Assembly: GCA_019925105.1 (NCBI GenBank)
Contig: JAHGAU010000015.1
Location: forward strand, 1,178,001-1,242,000
Length of the DNA stretch: 64,000 nt
DNA from: Niebla homalea
Taxonomy: Eukaryota; Ascomycota; Lecanoromycetes; Lecanorales; Ramalinaceae
Direction: 5' to 3'
The position numbers and the translations under genes are program-made. The notes under the pieces were generated by a model, which made no database searches, was not told the DNA's origin, and saw only the letters and a list, made by a program, of their open reading frames with translations. Shown here in pieces: positions 50,301-63,600 of this stretch; within the stretch, counting starts at the first letter, position 1; each line of letters starts with the position of its first letter.

Positions 50301-51355
50301 CTTAAAAATAAATAAATTTAATATTTAATTTATTAATATCTATTAACCGGTATTATTATTATTAAAGTAATTTCAGCTCATTAAATATAATAGTAATAAG
50401 ATACCTCCTTTTTATATATTGCTTTTAATTTAATATCTTTAAGTATTTCTTAAGCTTTTTCGGCTTTTTAATTTATAATAATATTTACCCCGTCCCGAGT
50501 AATTATAATATTTAGTAAGTTTTTCTTTTTAATTAAGATAACGATATACGGTAAATATAGATATAATATATTAATACCGGGACGGGTTATATAAATATTC
50601 CGTCCGTATACTTTCCGTAAACTTTATCGTTACGTTAACTTAATATATCGTATTAATAATATCTCTTTAAAATCCGTATATATTTTTTTATAAAATCTAT
50701 AATCTTAATATATTTCTTTATTAATTAAAAGACTTAAAATAAAGCCGTAATATTAAGATTTAGATTATCGTATTTACTCTTTACCGTATTAATTAAATTT
50801 AAATCAATATCGGTATTAATATAAATACGAATAATATTTAAATAAGAAAATATAATATTATACCTTAATTAAGTACGATAAGATAAAGTTAATTAAGAAT
50901 ATTTATTTCGAGAGTACCCTTTTTACCGTCGCTTAATTAATATATTATTGTTTCGCTATATAGGCCGTTATAATAAAATCTAAAGATAACGATTAATAAA
51001 GTATAAAATACGTACGTTTTACGTAAGGGGTTTAAGGTGGGATAAAGCGAGTTTAACGTAATATATAATTTAAAAGGAGACCTTATTAAAGTCAGACGTT
51101 TATATTTAAGTTAAAAGTAACTTTAATTACGGTAATAAATTATAAAATAAGTAATATTTTTCTTATTATTAATCGGTGAAATAAACTATTAAGTTAATAC
51201 CTTATAGATCTTAACTAGGGAAATAAGCATAATAATAAAGAAACTTAAAGTTCAGTTCTTTTTTATCTTTTAACGCGTTAATAAATAAAACGCGGTCCTT
51301 CTCCTTAATAAAACCGACGTATTTTTAAAGTAATACTTAACCCCCGACGTTTATA
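47369..51355. other. AT-rich interval with weak ghost frames
   Basis: No recognised gene. Protein-like pieces: + strand about 48780-49030 (VLVRTLSWMASKNLSIIKGLL), + strand about 50040-50220 (SKFKAVINDIYVNYFRDLNYELINGINKEY, cited here only as position and style: Asn/Tyr-rich, no stop for about 55 codons) and - strand about 50860-50400. An inverted pair ccgtccc.../...gggacgg is seen at about 47687-47703, and again at about 50490 and 50578. None allows a family call. Confidence 0.35.
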
Positions 51356-51364
51356 ATAGTAATT

Positions 51365-51727
51365 AACAATAATAATAATCTATATAAATCTTATAAAGGC
51401 AATAACGGTAATAATAATATAAAAGTATTAACTCGAAATATTGCGATATATATTACGATAAATATATTTTAACAGATATTATAATAAATATATTATAATA
51501 AATATTGCGATAAATATAGCTTTAAGGGTATATTACGGGATAAATTCAGGGGGTAGCTCCGGGGATAAGATATTAAATTAATACTTAATAGCAATAATAA
51601 TATCTATAAACCTTATAAAAGTAATAATAACAAAAACAATATTTATAATTACTATAATAAATAATACGATAAATAGTACGATAAATAATATAATAAATAT
51701 TATTACGATAAATATATAATACCGACT
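51365..51727. repeat. Tandem-repeat patch
   Basis: Two kinds of repetition. A block containing tataaatcttataaaggc (51391-51410) recurs, mutated, about 225 bp later (51605-51622), with Asn-like aat runs around both. Each is followed by short 12-bp-like units on acgataaat: 51432-51525 and 51645-51722. The repetition predates RIP, since copies differ by transitions. It lies downstream (minus strand) of the PD-(D/E)XK-family relic. Confidence 0.65.
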
Positions 51728-51775
51728 TTAATAATAAATACTTAGCGTATTTTATATAGCCGTAAGTAGAATACC
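51728..51775 (+). repeat. 48-bp direct repeat, right copy
   Basis: Partner of 47321-47368, separated by 4.4 kb. It keeps slightly more C and G than the left copy. Confidence 0.7.
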
Positions 51776-51959
51776 TTAACGTTAAAGATACCTAGTTTTT
51801 TACTTTTAAAAGTTTAATATTATTAACTTATAATTCGCTAATTCCTTAACTTCTTTAACGCTTACTTAGCTATTTATATAAAGGAAGTTATTAAGGTAAC
51901 TTCTTATAAGGCTAAAAAGCTCGATTAATTATTATTTTCTTTAAATATAAATTTAATAT

Positions 51960-53145
51960 TTAATTATTATAAACTTTAAGGTATAAATTCGGAGAAAAAA
52001 GTAAATTAAGAAAGGTTAAAACTTATATTGGTTAATAAATTATTAATACCCGAATATATTATTTTATAAAGTTTTAATAAATAATAATCATAAACATTTT
52101 TAACGAATTTATAAGTAATCTACTTTTCTTTATTATTTAAGGCCGTAAAGCTAAACTCATAAATTGGATAATAATAAAAGGTAATCTCGTCTTTTTTAAT
52201 TACGGGGTAATAGCCGTAAATCCTTACCGACCTATAATTATATAAAATAAAAAAGATAAAGATCTCCCGGTTTAATTCTTTCTTGCGCTTTACCGCTTTA
52301 TAAAGCTTAATAATACTCTTTATAATAACGGTTATACTATATACGTTTTATTAATCGGTAACGTTAAACGCCGCAGCGTTATATTTAATTTCATAAATAA
52401 AGAAAAGAAAGTATATCCGTATTATAATTATAAAATAAGTAATAAATTTAGACCCGGGCTTACCTATAAAAGGTTTAAGCTTATTTAATTATTCTTAACT
52501 AAATATAAATCGCCTAAATCCTATAATAAAGTCGGGTTATAAATGAATTTTACGTAAAAGGAAGGAGATTATGTTATTTTACCCTTTATTAATTATTTTA
52601 TAAAGATAATCGAAGTAATTAACGTTATAAATCGTTAATATTTAAACGGAAAAAATAATTAATAAATTAATATCTTAAATAATTATAACCTTATTTTTAT
52701 TTTATATTTTCCGGTAAGTTTTCTTAAATAAATCGTTATAAAATAATAAGTCTTAAGGAATTAATTAATTTATTTTTAATAATGTCCGGTAGAGGTCTTT
52801 AATATTCTTTAAAATATTATTATTATTGAATTCTTATATATAGTTACCTTTATCTTTAAGCTTAATTATATAGTCCGGACTCTTATATTAAGCGCTTTTA
52901 ACTTCCCGTAATAATTAATTATTAAGTATTTAAAGACTTAATAATAATTACTTACGGTAAAGGGAAACGGAGGACTTCTTTTTTATAAAAAGATAATATA
53001 AATAAATAAAGGTATATATAGCTTAAAATAACTCTTTAATATAATGCTCCCGTAACCAATCCCTCTATCCCGGCTCTTTTAATAATTTACCCCTTTTAAA
53101 ATCTTCCTTAACTTAACCGTTTTGCTTAAAGTACTTTTTTTTGCT
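51960..53145 (-). pseudogene. Relic of a fungal PD-(D/E)XK-like family gene (DUF7924 type)
   Basis: One minus-strand frame can be followed for about 390 codons. In order: KYFKQNG.VKEDFKRGK and EPG.RDWLREHYIK (N-terminal block, 53140-53050), LLREVKSA.YKSPDY, YRTLLKIN.LIP.DLLFYNDLF, VII.DINLLIIFS, then YFDYLYKIINKG.NN (NEGWNN). The core has .PDFIIGFRRF at 52508-52535 (QPDYSVGFRR), YEIKYNAAAF at about 52368-52394 (CEVKCGAAAL), a TD..NVYS block (DRQNAHS), KRKKELNREIFIF, YRSVRIYGYYPVI and a final ITYKFVKNVYD. The Asp of PDF and the E-x-K of YEIK are kept, consistent with the PD-(D/E)XK nuclease fold. Stops sit at Gln/Trp/Arg codons. The family is common and repeated in Pezizomycotina; its role is unknown. 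Start and tail are not placed. Confidence 0.83.
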
Positions 53146-56100
53146 ACTTTTTAATTTAAATTTAATATTAAAGCGGGTTAATACTATTTTCGTTAATATT
53201 ATTCGCAGACAAGGTTTATAGTCGCTTTAAAGGAAATTACTCTTAAATTTAAGATAAAGGATATCTAATTTCTTACTCTTTTTATCCTCGTTCCCGTTTT
53301 CGAAAGGATATAGATGATTTATAAAAGATTTACGGGCGTTATAATGCCTTAACCAGATTAACGCTATAATATAATAAAAGAAATAATAATGGTACCTACT
53401 TTTCTGCCCTCGGGAATATTACTTATTAATAAGGAGAAAAATACTTATACTTCCTAAATATAATTGCTTTTAAATAAGGATTACTTATAAGATTTTCGTA
53501 TTATTTATAGGCGTAAACTTTTATAAGGGGATTGTTGTTTTTTAATGTTTTAAGGCTACTTTCCTATAAATAATTAATTTAAATACTTAAAGTATAAAAC
53601 CCGAATATTATACCTTAAATTTTTAATCTTAAAGGTTACCGCCGGCTTTACTTAATATTTAATTTTACGTAACCGCGGGCTATATTAATTAAAATAAGAT
53701 AAAAAACCGTTAATATATAATAATTATAAAGCGCGAAAAGTCTTAATAAAATACTAAAAAAATATTAAGATTACGTAAACTTTAATTTTCTATTTATATA
53801 ATTATATTAAATATAAATAAATAATAAAATAAAATCGGATAACGGATAATTAAAATATAAAGAAGTTAATAAAATATAAACTATTAATAATTATATAAGG
53901 GAAATAACTAAAAGCTCTTTAACGCGATTAATTTATTTGGGACTATACGGCCGAATTTTATAAAATATAATATTTTTATATAACAATTACTTAAGGGGTA
54001 ACGGCGTACGGATATATTAATACTTAACTCTTTTAATATAAAATTAATATTTAATATTACCGTGACCTTTTAAAGGCGCCTTTAAGAAAGTAATTTACGT
54101 TAAGTATATATTATAATAAATAAGTTAATAAATATAATAGCTTTTTCTTATATAAAGTAACCGAGTAATACATTCTTTAATTATAGTATATTAACCTTAA
54201 AATAATCCTTTATAATTTCCCGGCAGCGTATTATTAAGCGATTATTAATAATAATTAATTATTATTCTTTAAATAAGGAACTTTAAAAATAAAGTATAAT
54301 TAAATTACTCGGTAAGGTAATATAAAATAGTTAGTATATAAGATAAAACATAAAATAAGATAATAAGTATATTTATAGTATAAACTATCGATCTTAACCT
54401 TATTTATTTACGTTATTACCCTATTATTTTTAATCCGCCTTATTATTTAATTTATTTCCGTAATTTATTCCCCCTTTTATTATCTGCTTAATCTCCTTTA
54501 AAATAAACTATAACCGCTATATATAATTATATAAGTTCCTTAGATCCTTTTATAAAGCGTTAAGCTATAAGTACTTAACGTTTAAATTACTCGAATTAAT
54601 TAAAAATATTTATAGCGATTTATTTATAATATACCGTCTTTTCTGGCTCTCCACCTCCTTTTTTACCTGGTTAATCTTTATTAAAAAGAATACAATATCT
54701 TTATTATTAGATTTATAGCTTTATAAAAAAATAAAAGCCATTATCCTTAATTTAACGATAAAGTTGTTCGTAATAAAAATTATTAATTAATGGAAGGTAT
54801 TATCTATATAATTAACGTTTCCCAGATTAATGAAGTCGGATCTATTATTATAAATGCCCTTAAAGACGTTTAATAGGTTATTTATCTTATTTAATATTGT
54901 ATTCTATTTATTATTATTAATCCGGGTGAAATTAAGTATTATTACGTAATAAATAAAATAAGTATAAGAAATTTAGTTAATTTTATAATTAAATATAGAA
55001 GGAAAGAAAGAAACGTATTTTTTATTATTAAAGCGTTCGTAAGAATTTTATTATCCTTTATTAAAATATAATAAAAAAAATCTATTATCCTTTATTAAAA
55101 TAATCTTATTATAAATCCTATAGAATTTATAGGAAGTTTTATTAATAAATATTAAATAATTTTTAAAATATATTAAAGGGGAAAGCTTATTAAGCGTTAA
55201 TTTTTTATAAATATAATATAATAAGTAATCTTTTTTTCTATAGCTTTTTATTATTATTAATTAAAGATATTAAAAGATTAAGGCTAAACTTTACGTAATT
55301 AAATAAGGATTATAATAATCCTTTAATTATTTTTACGGGCGAATATTACGTAAAAGTAAAAATTATATAAATTTAATTTTACGTAATACGGGGATTATTC
55401 CCGTATTAAAAATATTTTTATGAAATTTAATTAACGCGTTAAAAAATAGTTAATAACCTTTAATATTAAGCTATTTAATAATAATAACGAGGATCTTTCT
55501 ATATAAAAAATATTAAGCAATATTTTAAAATCCCAATATAATATTAATTATTTAATTAAATTATAAATACAATTAAACTTAAGAATCTAGTTTTTTAATT
55601 AAACCGTTAAATTATATTTAAGGCTAAAATTAAGTTATAAATCAAAAATAGCTTCTTTAACCCGGTATACTTTACTTAAGGTAATATAATAGATATAAAC
55701 GGGTAAACTTTATAATTTTATATATTAAATTATTATTAATTTAAGATAATCTTATATATCGTTTATTACCCGCGTTTATCGCGTAAATAATTACGTTAAT
55801 AAATATTAATTACGTTCTTAACGTTAATTAAGATTAATATAAGGTAACGGGTATTAATAATAACTTTACGGGTATAATATAGATATTATATTATATAATT
55901 ATACTTAAATTGGAAATCGATCCCGGGTATTATTTTCTTTTTATTATTAACGGTTATAATATATAAAATTATTAATAGCTTACGTAATCTTAAAATATAA
56001 TTTAAAGAAATAATCTTTATATAAGTACGTACGTAATTAAAATTAATATAATATTGAATTTTTATTTAAAGTATAATCCATATTAAATAATTATTTTAAT

Positions 56101-56990
56101 ACGTTAAATTTTATAAGGATTATAATCTTAATAAAATAATAAATTAAAACGTAATAATTAAGCTTAAATATATTCTATTTTATACTTAAGAAAGTTATTT
56201 TCCTTTAAAAGACTGCTTTAAAAGACTATATTAAGGAACCTAAAAGACTTTAATTTATTATCCGATAAAGATTTATTACTTTTACCCTTAATAATATCTA
56301 TTATAAATCCTATACCGTTCCGACTATTTTATTCTAACCCTTTATAGAACGTAAAGGCATAATACAGAGTATTACCCTTGGTCCGGGCATTAATCTCTGA
56401 TATTATAAACCTTTAAAACGAAACCTAAGTTCTTAATAATAAATTATAAAGTATATAAAAGGAAAATTAATAAACAATAATTTACTTTTAATAAATTAAA
56501 TAAAGTTAATTTTAAATTATAAAAACGTTATAATAAACCTAGGATAAACTATAATAATAGAGTTTAAAGCTAATTAATAAAAAAGAATAATATTATATTA
56601 TTAAGAAGTCGCTTAAATTCGAATTTATAACGTACGGAAAAATTAAAACTTACCTTAAGTAATAATATAAACTTAATTATAGAATTATTATATTCTTTAA
56701 TAGTTATATACGGACTTAGAATAATAAACGATTAAACGATATTAAACTTAACTCCGTTTTAATAAAGAATTATATTTTAATAAAAGGATTAAAGGTAATA
56801 AATCTTAAGTTATAATATATAAAAAATTATATAGGAAAAAAGCAATAATTCTTAAAATAAAAGGAATATAAAATAAAGGCCTTAAAAAAGGAATTATTAT
56901 ATTATAGTAACGTAAAATATAGAAAAGCTTAAATAATATATAAAAATAGTAAATAAAACGTATTATAACTTATAGATCCTTTTCCTTTTT
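53146..56990. other. AT-rich interval, unassigned
   Basis: Probably includes the N-terminus or promoter of the PD-(D/E)XK-family relic (minus strand, 53.15-53.5 kb). Protein-like + strand stretches occur at about 54690-55070 (VVRNKNY.LMEGIIYIINVS) and about 56310-56500 (VPTILF.PFIERKGII, ITLGPGINL). No family could be named and no LTR or TSD pair was found. Confidence 0.35.
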
Positions 56991-59600
56991 TTTTTTATGT
57001 TATTATTTATAATTCTACTATAGTTATTATAACTACCGCCGATTCTTTTTTAATTATTTTCTTTTATTATTTAAATGAATTATATAGCTTTATTTAATTA
57101 TTTCTATAAATATAATACTATAAATCTATAAATATTTAAATTAAAGTTATTAATATTCATTAATAACCGGATCTTAATCTATTTATATTCGTAATTATAG
57201 TTAAAGTAAAAAATACCGTACCTATTTAGGGAGCGAAGACTATTATTAACGTTTTTTATAAAATCGGAAATTTTATAAGATATTCCGTTTTCTTTAATAA
57301 AAATAAATATTAAATAATATTTATTATATTATTATTTTACTGCCTTATAATATATTATTTTTAACGAATTACTTAACTTACGTAGCTTATTAAAACCGGA
57401 GGTAATTATTATATTAATAATATTTAAAGAACTACCTTATAATGCTTCGGGAGGCTTATTAATACCCGTAGGATCTATTATTTTATCGTCTTATATAAGT
57501 CTTATAGGTAACGTCTTTTATATAAATTTAATTTCCTTTATAGGCTTAAACGCCGGTACCGTACGTAGCAATTTAAGTTAAGTACTTAACGGATTTATCT
57601 TAAGTTAACCAAGAAAAGCTTAAAAAAAAAACTGCTTAATAATAAATAAGGTTATCGAGGCACGTTTTTATTATAAAATTTTGAATTTATTAATATATAA
57701 TAAAAATAAAAATTCTTAATTTAATTAGAAGGAGTTATTATAAGGTATATTATAGTAATACTCGATATTTTAACCGTAATTAATCGACGGAAGTTAAGAA
57801 CTTAAGTTTATAGAAATCATCTAAAAATCTTAAACCGCTATATAAATAATTTTATAACTCTTTAAAGTAGTTTTACTTATATACTTATAAAATAATAATA
57901 AGTAAATATAAAGAATAAAAGTATTTATTATAGCCTTTATTAACCTTAATTTATTATTTTTATATAAGAAATATATAAACCCGGATAGCTTTATAATCTA
58001 CGATATCGCTTATTTCTAGATAAGTTTAATAGATAATATAAAAAGAATAGGCTCCTTTTTATTTTTTCGTAATCTTTAACTTAACATTTTAGGGAAGTAT
58101 CGTAATATAAAGAGTTATAATTACCGGTATCCTATAATCTTAATTACTTTAATAAATATTAATTATTAATCTATATTACGAGTTTCTTATATAAATAGCG
58201 GCTACCCGTATTATAAGTTATACGACTATATATATTCTTGGTAAATAAATATTCTATATATACTTAAGAGTAAACTTTTTATAACCTTAATATATAACTT
58301 TAAAAGTTTTATATCTTTAAAGAAAATATAAATAAAAGGGATAAAGCCGTTAATTATATAAATCCAATTAAGAACCTTAATTCGCTTATATTCTAAAAGA
58401 AATAATATAATTATCTTTAACTTATATTTAATTATTAATTTATTATTAATATAATATTTAAGGAATAAGCCTTAAATAATAAAGATAATTTTAACGTTTA
58501 ATTTCTATTAAAAATCGTTATAATTATTAAGGATTTTATCCTATATAATCTGAATTTATTTAAGATACCGGTATATCTCTTAAACGATATTTATTAATAC
58601 GTTAACTATTTATAGGCTTAAATTATACCTCCGGGCACCGTAATAAAAAGATCCTATAGAAGGTTTTAATTTATAAGGTTAATTATAACCCGATAAAAAG
58701 GAGGAAAGTGTTAAAGCCTTTTTATAGGTAATATATTTAAGTATTTTTATATATCCGCTTTTTTATTTATAATAAGTCTCTTTTTTTTTATCGTTAAAAG
58801 TATTATTAACCACTTTTACTCTTATTCTTTATCCTTACTTTTTAATATTTACCGCTAATATTTATAAATATTTTTATCGTAAAAGTTTTTAACATTTATA
58901 TAACTCTCCGTTAATTAATACTTAAGGACGTCGTCCGTTACTATAATTTTATTCTTTAACGTAACCGTATTAATTAAGGTTAACGGACTTACCCGTATAT
59001 ACCTCGATAATTTATTAATGATTATCGGGATAAAGAAATCTTTACACGGCCTTAATCCGATAACGGCCGTATAAATATATTAACTGCCCGCTCGGTTTTA
59101 ATTATTATAAAGTATTATTTATGTTTTTACTTTTTAATATTATATTTTACGCTTTAAAGATTATAATTATAAGTACGTAATTCTACCGGTTTAATTTTTA
59201 ATATTTTATTAGCTTATAAATCTCTATAAGTTTAACGATATTTTTAAGATCTAGCTGCCGGGGATATTGTTTAATCGGTTACGGTTATAAATAACTTAAA
59301 GAGTACTTTATAATTATTAAGAGTTTATATCGTTATTAAAGTTTTATTATAACCGCGTTAATTATTAATTATATCGTCTTAAAACGGATTACGTTAATAT
59401 CCGATATCCCGGACTTTTAAAACTATTACTTCTAAAGTTAATATATAAGCCCTATATAAAGGACTTTAAGGCTCTATATAATTATTACTTTATATATTAC
59501 TCCTTTAAATTTAATTATAAACTTAAATATTAATATCTTACCGTTATTTTACTTAAGTTACCGTTTCTAAGAATAACGACGTTATACTTTAAGATTATAA
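56991..59600. other. AT-rich interval, unassigned
   Basis: A minus-strand piece at about 57610-57420 reads SFSWLT.DKSVKYLT.IATYGTG with TAA at likely Gln codons. The rest shows no motif. Composition is that of RIP-mutated repeats. Confidence 0.35.
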
Positions 59601-60600
59601 TAAGGTCTTTTACGTTATAAGAAAGCTAATTAATCCCTTACTTTAATGGCTTTCTATTTTACTATTTATTGGCTAACGTATTAAAGATCTTACCCTCCGT
59701 AAGCTTTTTTTATAAAATAACCTTAAGTATTTAAAACGCGATAAAATTATTATATTAAAATTAAATAACGCAACTTTATATACGGATTTCCCTATCCTCT
59801 TTACCGAGAATAACCCTTTTTAAATTAAGGCCTTTAATAACGGAAAAGTAATCTATTATAAGATTATAGCCTTCCCCGCTTAATAATAACTACTTAATAA
59901 TTAAAGTTTTTATAACGTTATTTATACCCGGATTCTATGCTTATTTATTAATATATTATATTTATTTATAAACGATTTTAAAGATATTAAAGATATAATT
60001 TTACGGTTACGTTTATAATCCTTACTTAATTGTATAATAATATAATTTCTAAAAGTACGGTTTAGCGTAATCCTAGTTAAAAATAAAGTAAAATTAAGAC
60101 TTAACTTATTATTTAACTTATTAATAATTAATTACCTTTATAATTAATTTAAGGAGGTTTTTATTTTTATTACCTTTTTATAATTGGTAAATTAATAAAT
60201 TTCCTTGGCTTCTTAATATAAGTGACTAAAAAAGTTAATATAAAAACGTATTAATAAGTCCTGATATACTAAGTAAAGTTCTGGCTATTTATTTATAATA
60301 TTATATTTTAATTGCTTTATCGGACTTAATATTAAGTATATTATATAGAGTATTACCGAACTATTTAACTTTATTACCGTAAATCATACTTATAATCCGT
60401 TAAATATTAAGTTCGCAGAATATCTAGGCCGTTTCCTATACGTACCGACCCCTTTTTCGCTCCGTAAGAAGACGATCCATATAGTTTCTGTTATTTTATT
60501 AAACGTTTACCCGCTTAATATATATAGTAAGTCGTTAACTTCTATAAAGCCTTATTCTTATTAATTAAGTAAAGTCTTTAACTTTATTGATATTTATAAA
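59600..60600 (-). pseudogene. Minus-strand ghost coding region, unidentified
   Basis: From about 60590 to 60260 the minus strand is almost free of stops (GFIEVNDLLYILSG, TIWIVFLRSEKGVGTYRKR, SVILYIILNIKSDKAIKI). A second such piece lies at about 59950-59600 (SGEGYNLIIDYFSVIKGLN, VILGKEDREIRI). The pieces are in the same orientation and probably belong to one large gene reaching toward 62.5 kb, where a further minus-strand piece at about 62390-62250 reads YKVYAGYGITDN. I do not recognise the family. Confidence 0.4.
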
Positions 60601-63600
60601 TATTTATATATACCGATATATTATTAAGTACTTAAAGGTATTATTAAGAAGCTAATCCTTATTTATTATTAATATTAATTAATTAAGGAGTGATTAATTA
60701 ATAACTTTATTAACTTATAGAATTTACGCTTTAAGTCGGTTAAAGTCTATTAATAAAGTTTAATAAGCTATTAAATTCCTTAATTAAGTATTTTTAATAA
60801 TAATACCTACTTATATTACTTACGTTAAAGGTTAGAAGTTTTATTCCCTTACGGATATAACCTTTATAATATATATATTTAAATCTTTAAGGAGGCCGCT
60901 TTTAATTCGGAATATATATACGAGGTACCTACTTGCCTTTTTTATGTAATTAAGGGCTTAATAAGATCCCTGAAACCTTTAATTATTAATATAAGAATAT
61001 TAAGCATTAATAAAAAAGGTTTACGCAACGTAATTCTACTTAAGTTTCTTTTAATCTTTTAAGGTACTTTTAGTAAGATTTATTTAATTTATAACCTTTT
61101 CGACCTTATCTTCAATATTAACTTAAATCCGTCGTTAATACTCCGGGGTCGGTTATAATATTAATACGCTTTAAAAAGATTTATCGTATTGGGTTTATTT
61201 ATCCGATAATAAAGTATCACTCGTTACTTAAATATATTTAACGCTTTTAATCGTGAATTATTTAATAATAAGAATTAAAATAAAAAAAACTTCTAGTATA
61301 TAGCCCGCTAATTACTCCGGTATTGGTTATTAAACGGGCTATATAACTCTATTGCCTTAAAGTTAATCCTTTAAAAGTACCTCGGTATAAATGAACGGAT
61401 ATTTAACGTAAGATCATTTAATACTATTAAGATAGCCGTTACGATAATAATAATCTCTGATGCTTTATTTATTATATTATTAAATTATAATAAGTTAACG
61501 TAAAAGCGTTTAAACTATAATAAGTAAATAACCTTAAACTATAACTATCTTTTTAATTAATAATAAATTATAAGCTTTTTTTTACCCGGTTAACGTTAAT
61601 AATAAACCCTATATATGGGAAGCGTAAATCTTAAACCTTTTTAATAAAGCTTCCAATTATTAACGATAACCAGGGTTAAAGCAATATTTACTATACCTGG
61701 GTAAGTCCTTTTTTATTATTTATTTTAATAAAATTAATTTCCGCTTTTAAGACTTTTTTAATTAATTAAATTATTAATATTTAAAACTTTTTAAAACGGT
61801 AACTTAAAGTATAATAATCCCGTTAATTTAATACTTTAAGAAAGTTATTATATTTAATTAACGTTTACGTAATCTGATATCCTTTTATCCTTAAGAATAA
61901 ATTCTTATTTTAATGAAACCCCGTTTTCCTTTTTAAATTTCCGGTATATCTTATAAGATAAATTTATATTATATTTATAACGTTCTTTTATATCGTCCCT
62001 TAATAGGTAAACTACGTAACGGGATCTATAGAATTAATTTAATAAAATTTTTAAAAACCGCTTTTTTTATAGTAATATATATTTAAGTAATTTAATAATG
62101 GCTATAAATAATATACGTTAAATAACGGAGTTACGGACTTATATTTACGTAAGTTTATATTTAGAACGGTTTCGTATCGTAATAGCTTTTACTTTAATAA
62201 TAATAACGTTTTTCTTTAAGTTAAATAAGCCGTTATTCTTTTAATATAGTAAGCTTTATTATAAAAGTATTATTAAATACCGCTTAAACGGCTTAATTAT
62301 CGGTAATACCGTAACCCGCATATACCTTATAGGCCTTTTCTTTATAATTAAATCTGAGGTACTTAGAACTTACGATACCGGTAATAATATATATAACTCT
62401 TATTATTAGTATAAAAAGTATATTAAGTTTATAATACGGTATATTAATAAGCCTTTTAATATTTTTTTATAAAGCTTTTATCTTAAGAAAAGGGTAATTA
62501 ACGGCTTTTTTTAAACTATAAAATAATTTTAAAATTAATAATTTTTAAAATTAAACTTCAGCTTACCGTTTTATAATCCTCCCCAGCGTTATAATTAATA
62601 TATTTATCGTAATCTTTATTGGTATAATTTCCTATTTAAACGTAAAGGAAGGTTATATTATTTATTTAATAATTCAGAATAAAAGCGTTACCGTATAAAT
62701 TAATTTAAACGATAATCTAATTGCTTAAAGAAAAAGTTAATTAAGTTTCTATATATATTTATAAAACTTAATAAAAACGAATAATACTTTTTAAAGAAGG
62801 GTATTTAGGTTAAATAGGGATTTTTCGAACTCTATATAAGAATTATTAAATTTAACGACGTTTAATAAATAAATTTTAATAAGTATATTTTAAATAATTT
62901 CTAAGGAAGGCAGTTTATTTAATTAATATAAAGAATTATAAATTAAGGTCCTTAACGATTTTATCCCTTTTCCTGGTATTATAGATATTAATCCTTCTTA
63001 TTATACTTTTTAAATATAGTTTATCTTTATAAATACGGGCTTTTAAATACGGAACGGATTAAGCTTAAAGATTAAATATTTACTTAATTATATTATCCTT
63101 AATAATACTTTATTAAATTATTAAGAACAATTTACGTAAATTTCTAAAACCTTATAAAATATTATAATATAATTCTTATAAAGTTTTAGTCTTTCCTTAA
63201 AATAAAGGAATAGGAAATAATTAATTAAGCTTTATTTATTTATAATATTATAAATAACTTAAAGAAACTTAAAATATTATAATAATAGTTTAAGTAGGAA
63301 TAAATCCTTAATCCGTATATAAAGTAATTAAAACATATTTTATAGAAAAGTCTTATTACTTATTTAATAGTCTATATTTTTAAAAACGTTTAAGCTATAG
63401 GAAAAACTTTTTCTTAACGTACCTTCTTAAATCGTATTATTTAATTAAACGTTATAAGAATAATTATAATTAATATTAACTCTTTAAGCGATACGATATC
63501 CTAAAAATTTATTAATAGACTTTAAAAGGCATTATAGCTTTTTAAGGAGTATATTTAATGATAAAATAAATCCCTTAAATACCTTATAATATCTCCGTAA

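Noticed and set aside
51432..51722. CRISPR array
   Set aside because: The units are short, imperfect and contiguous with no unique spacers, and the genome is fungal.
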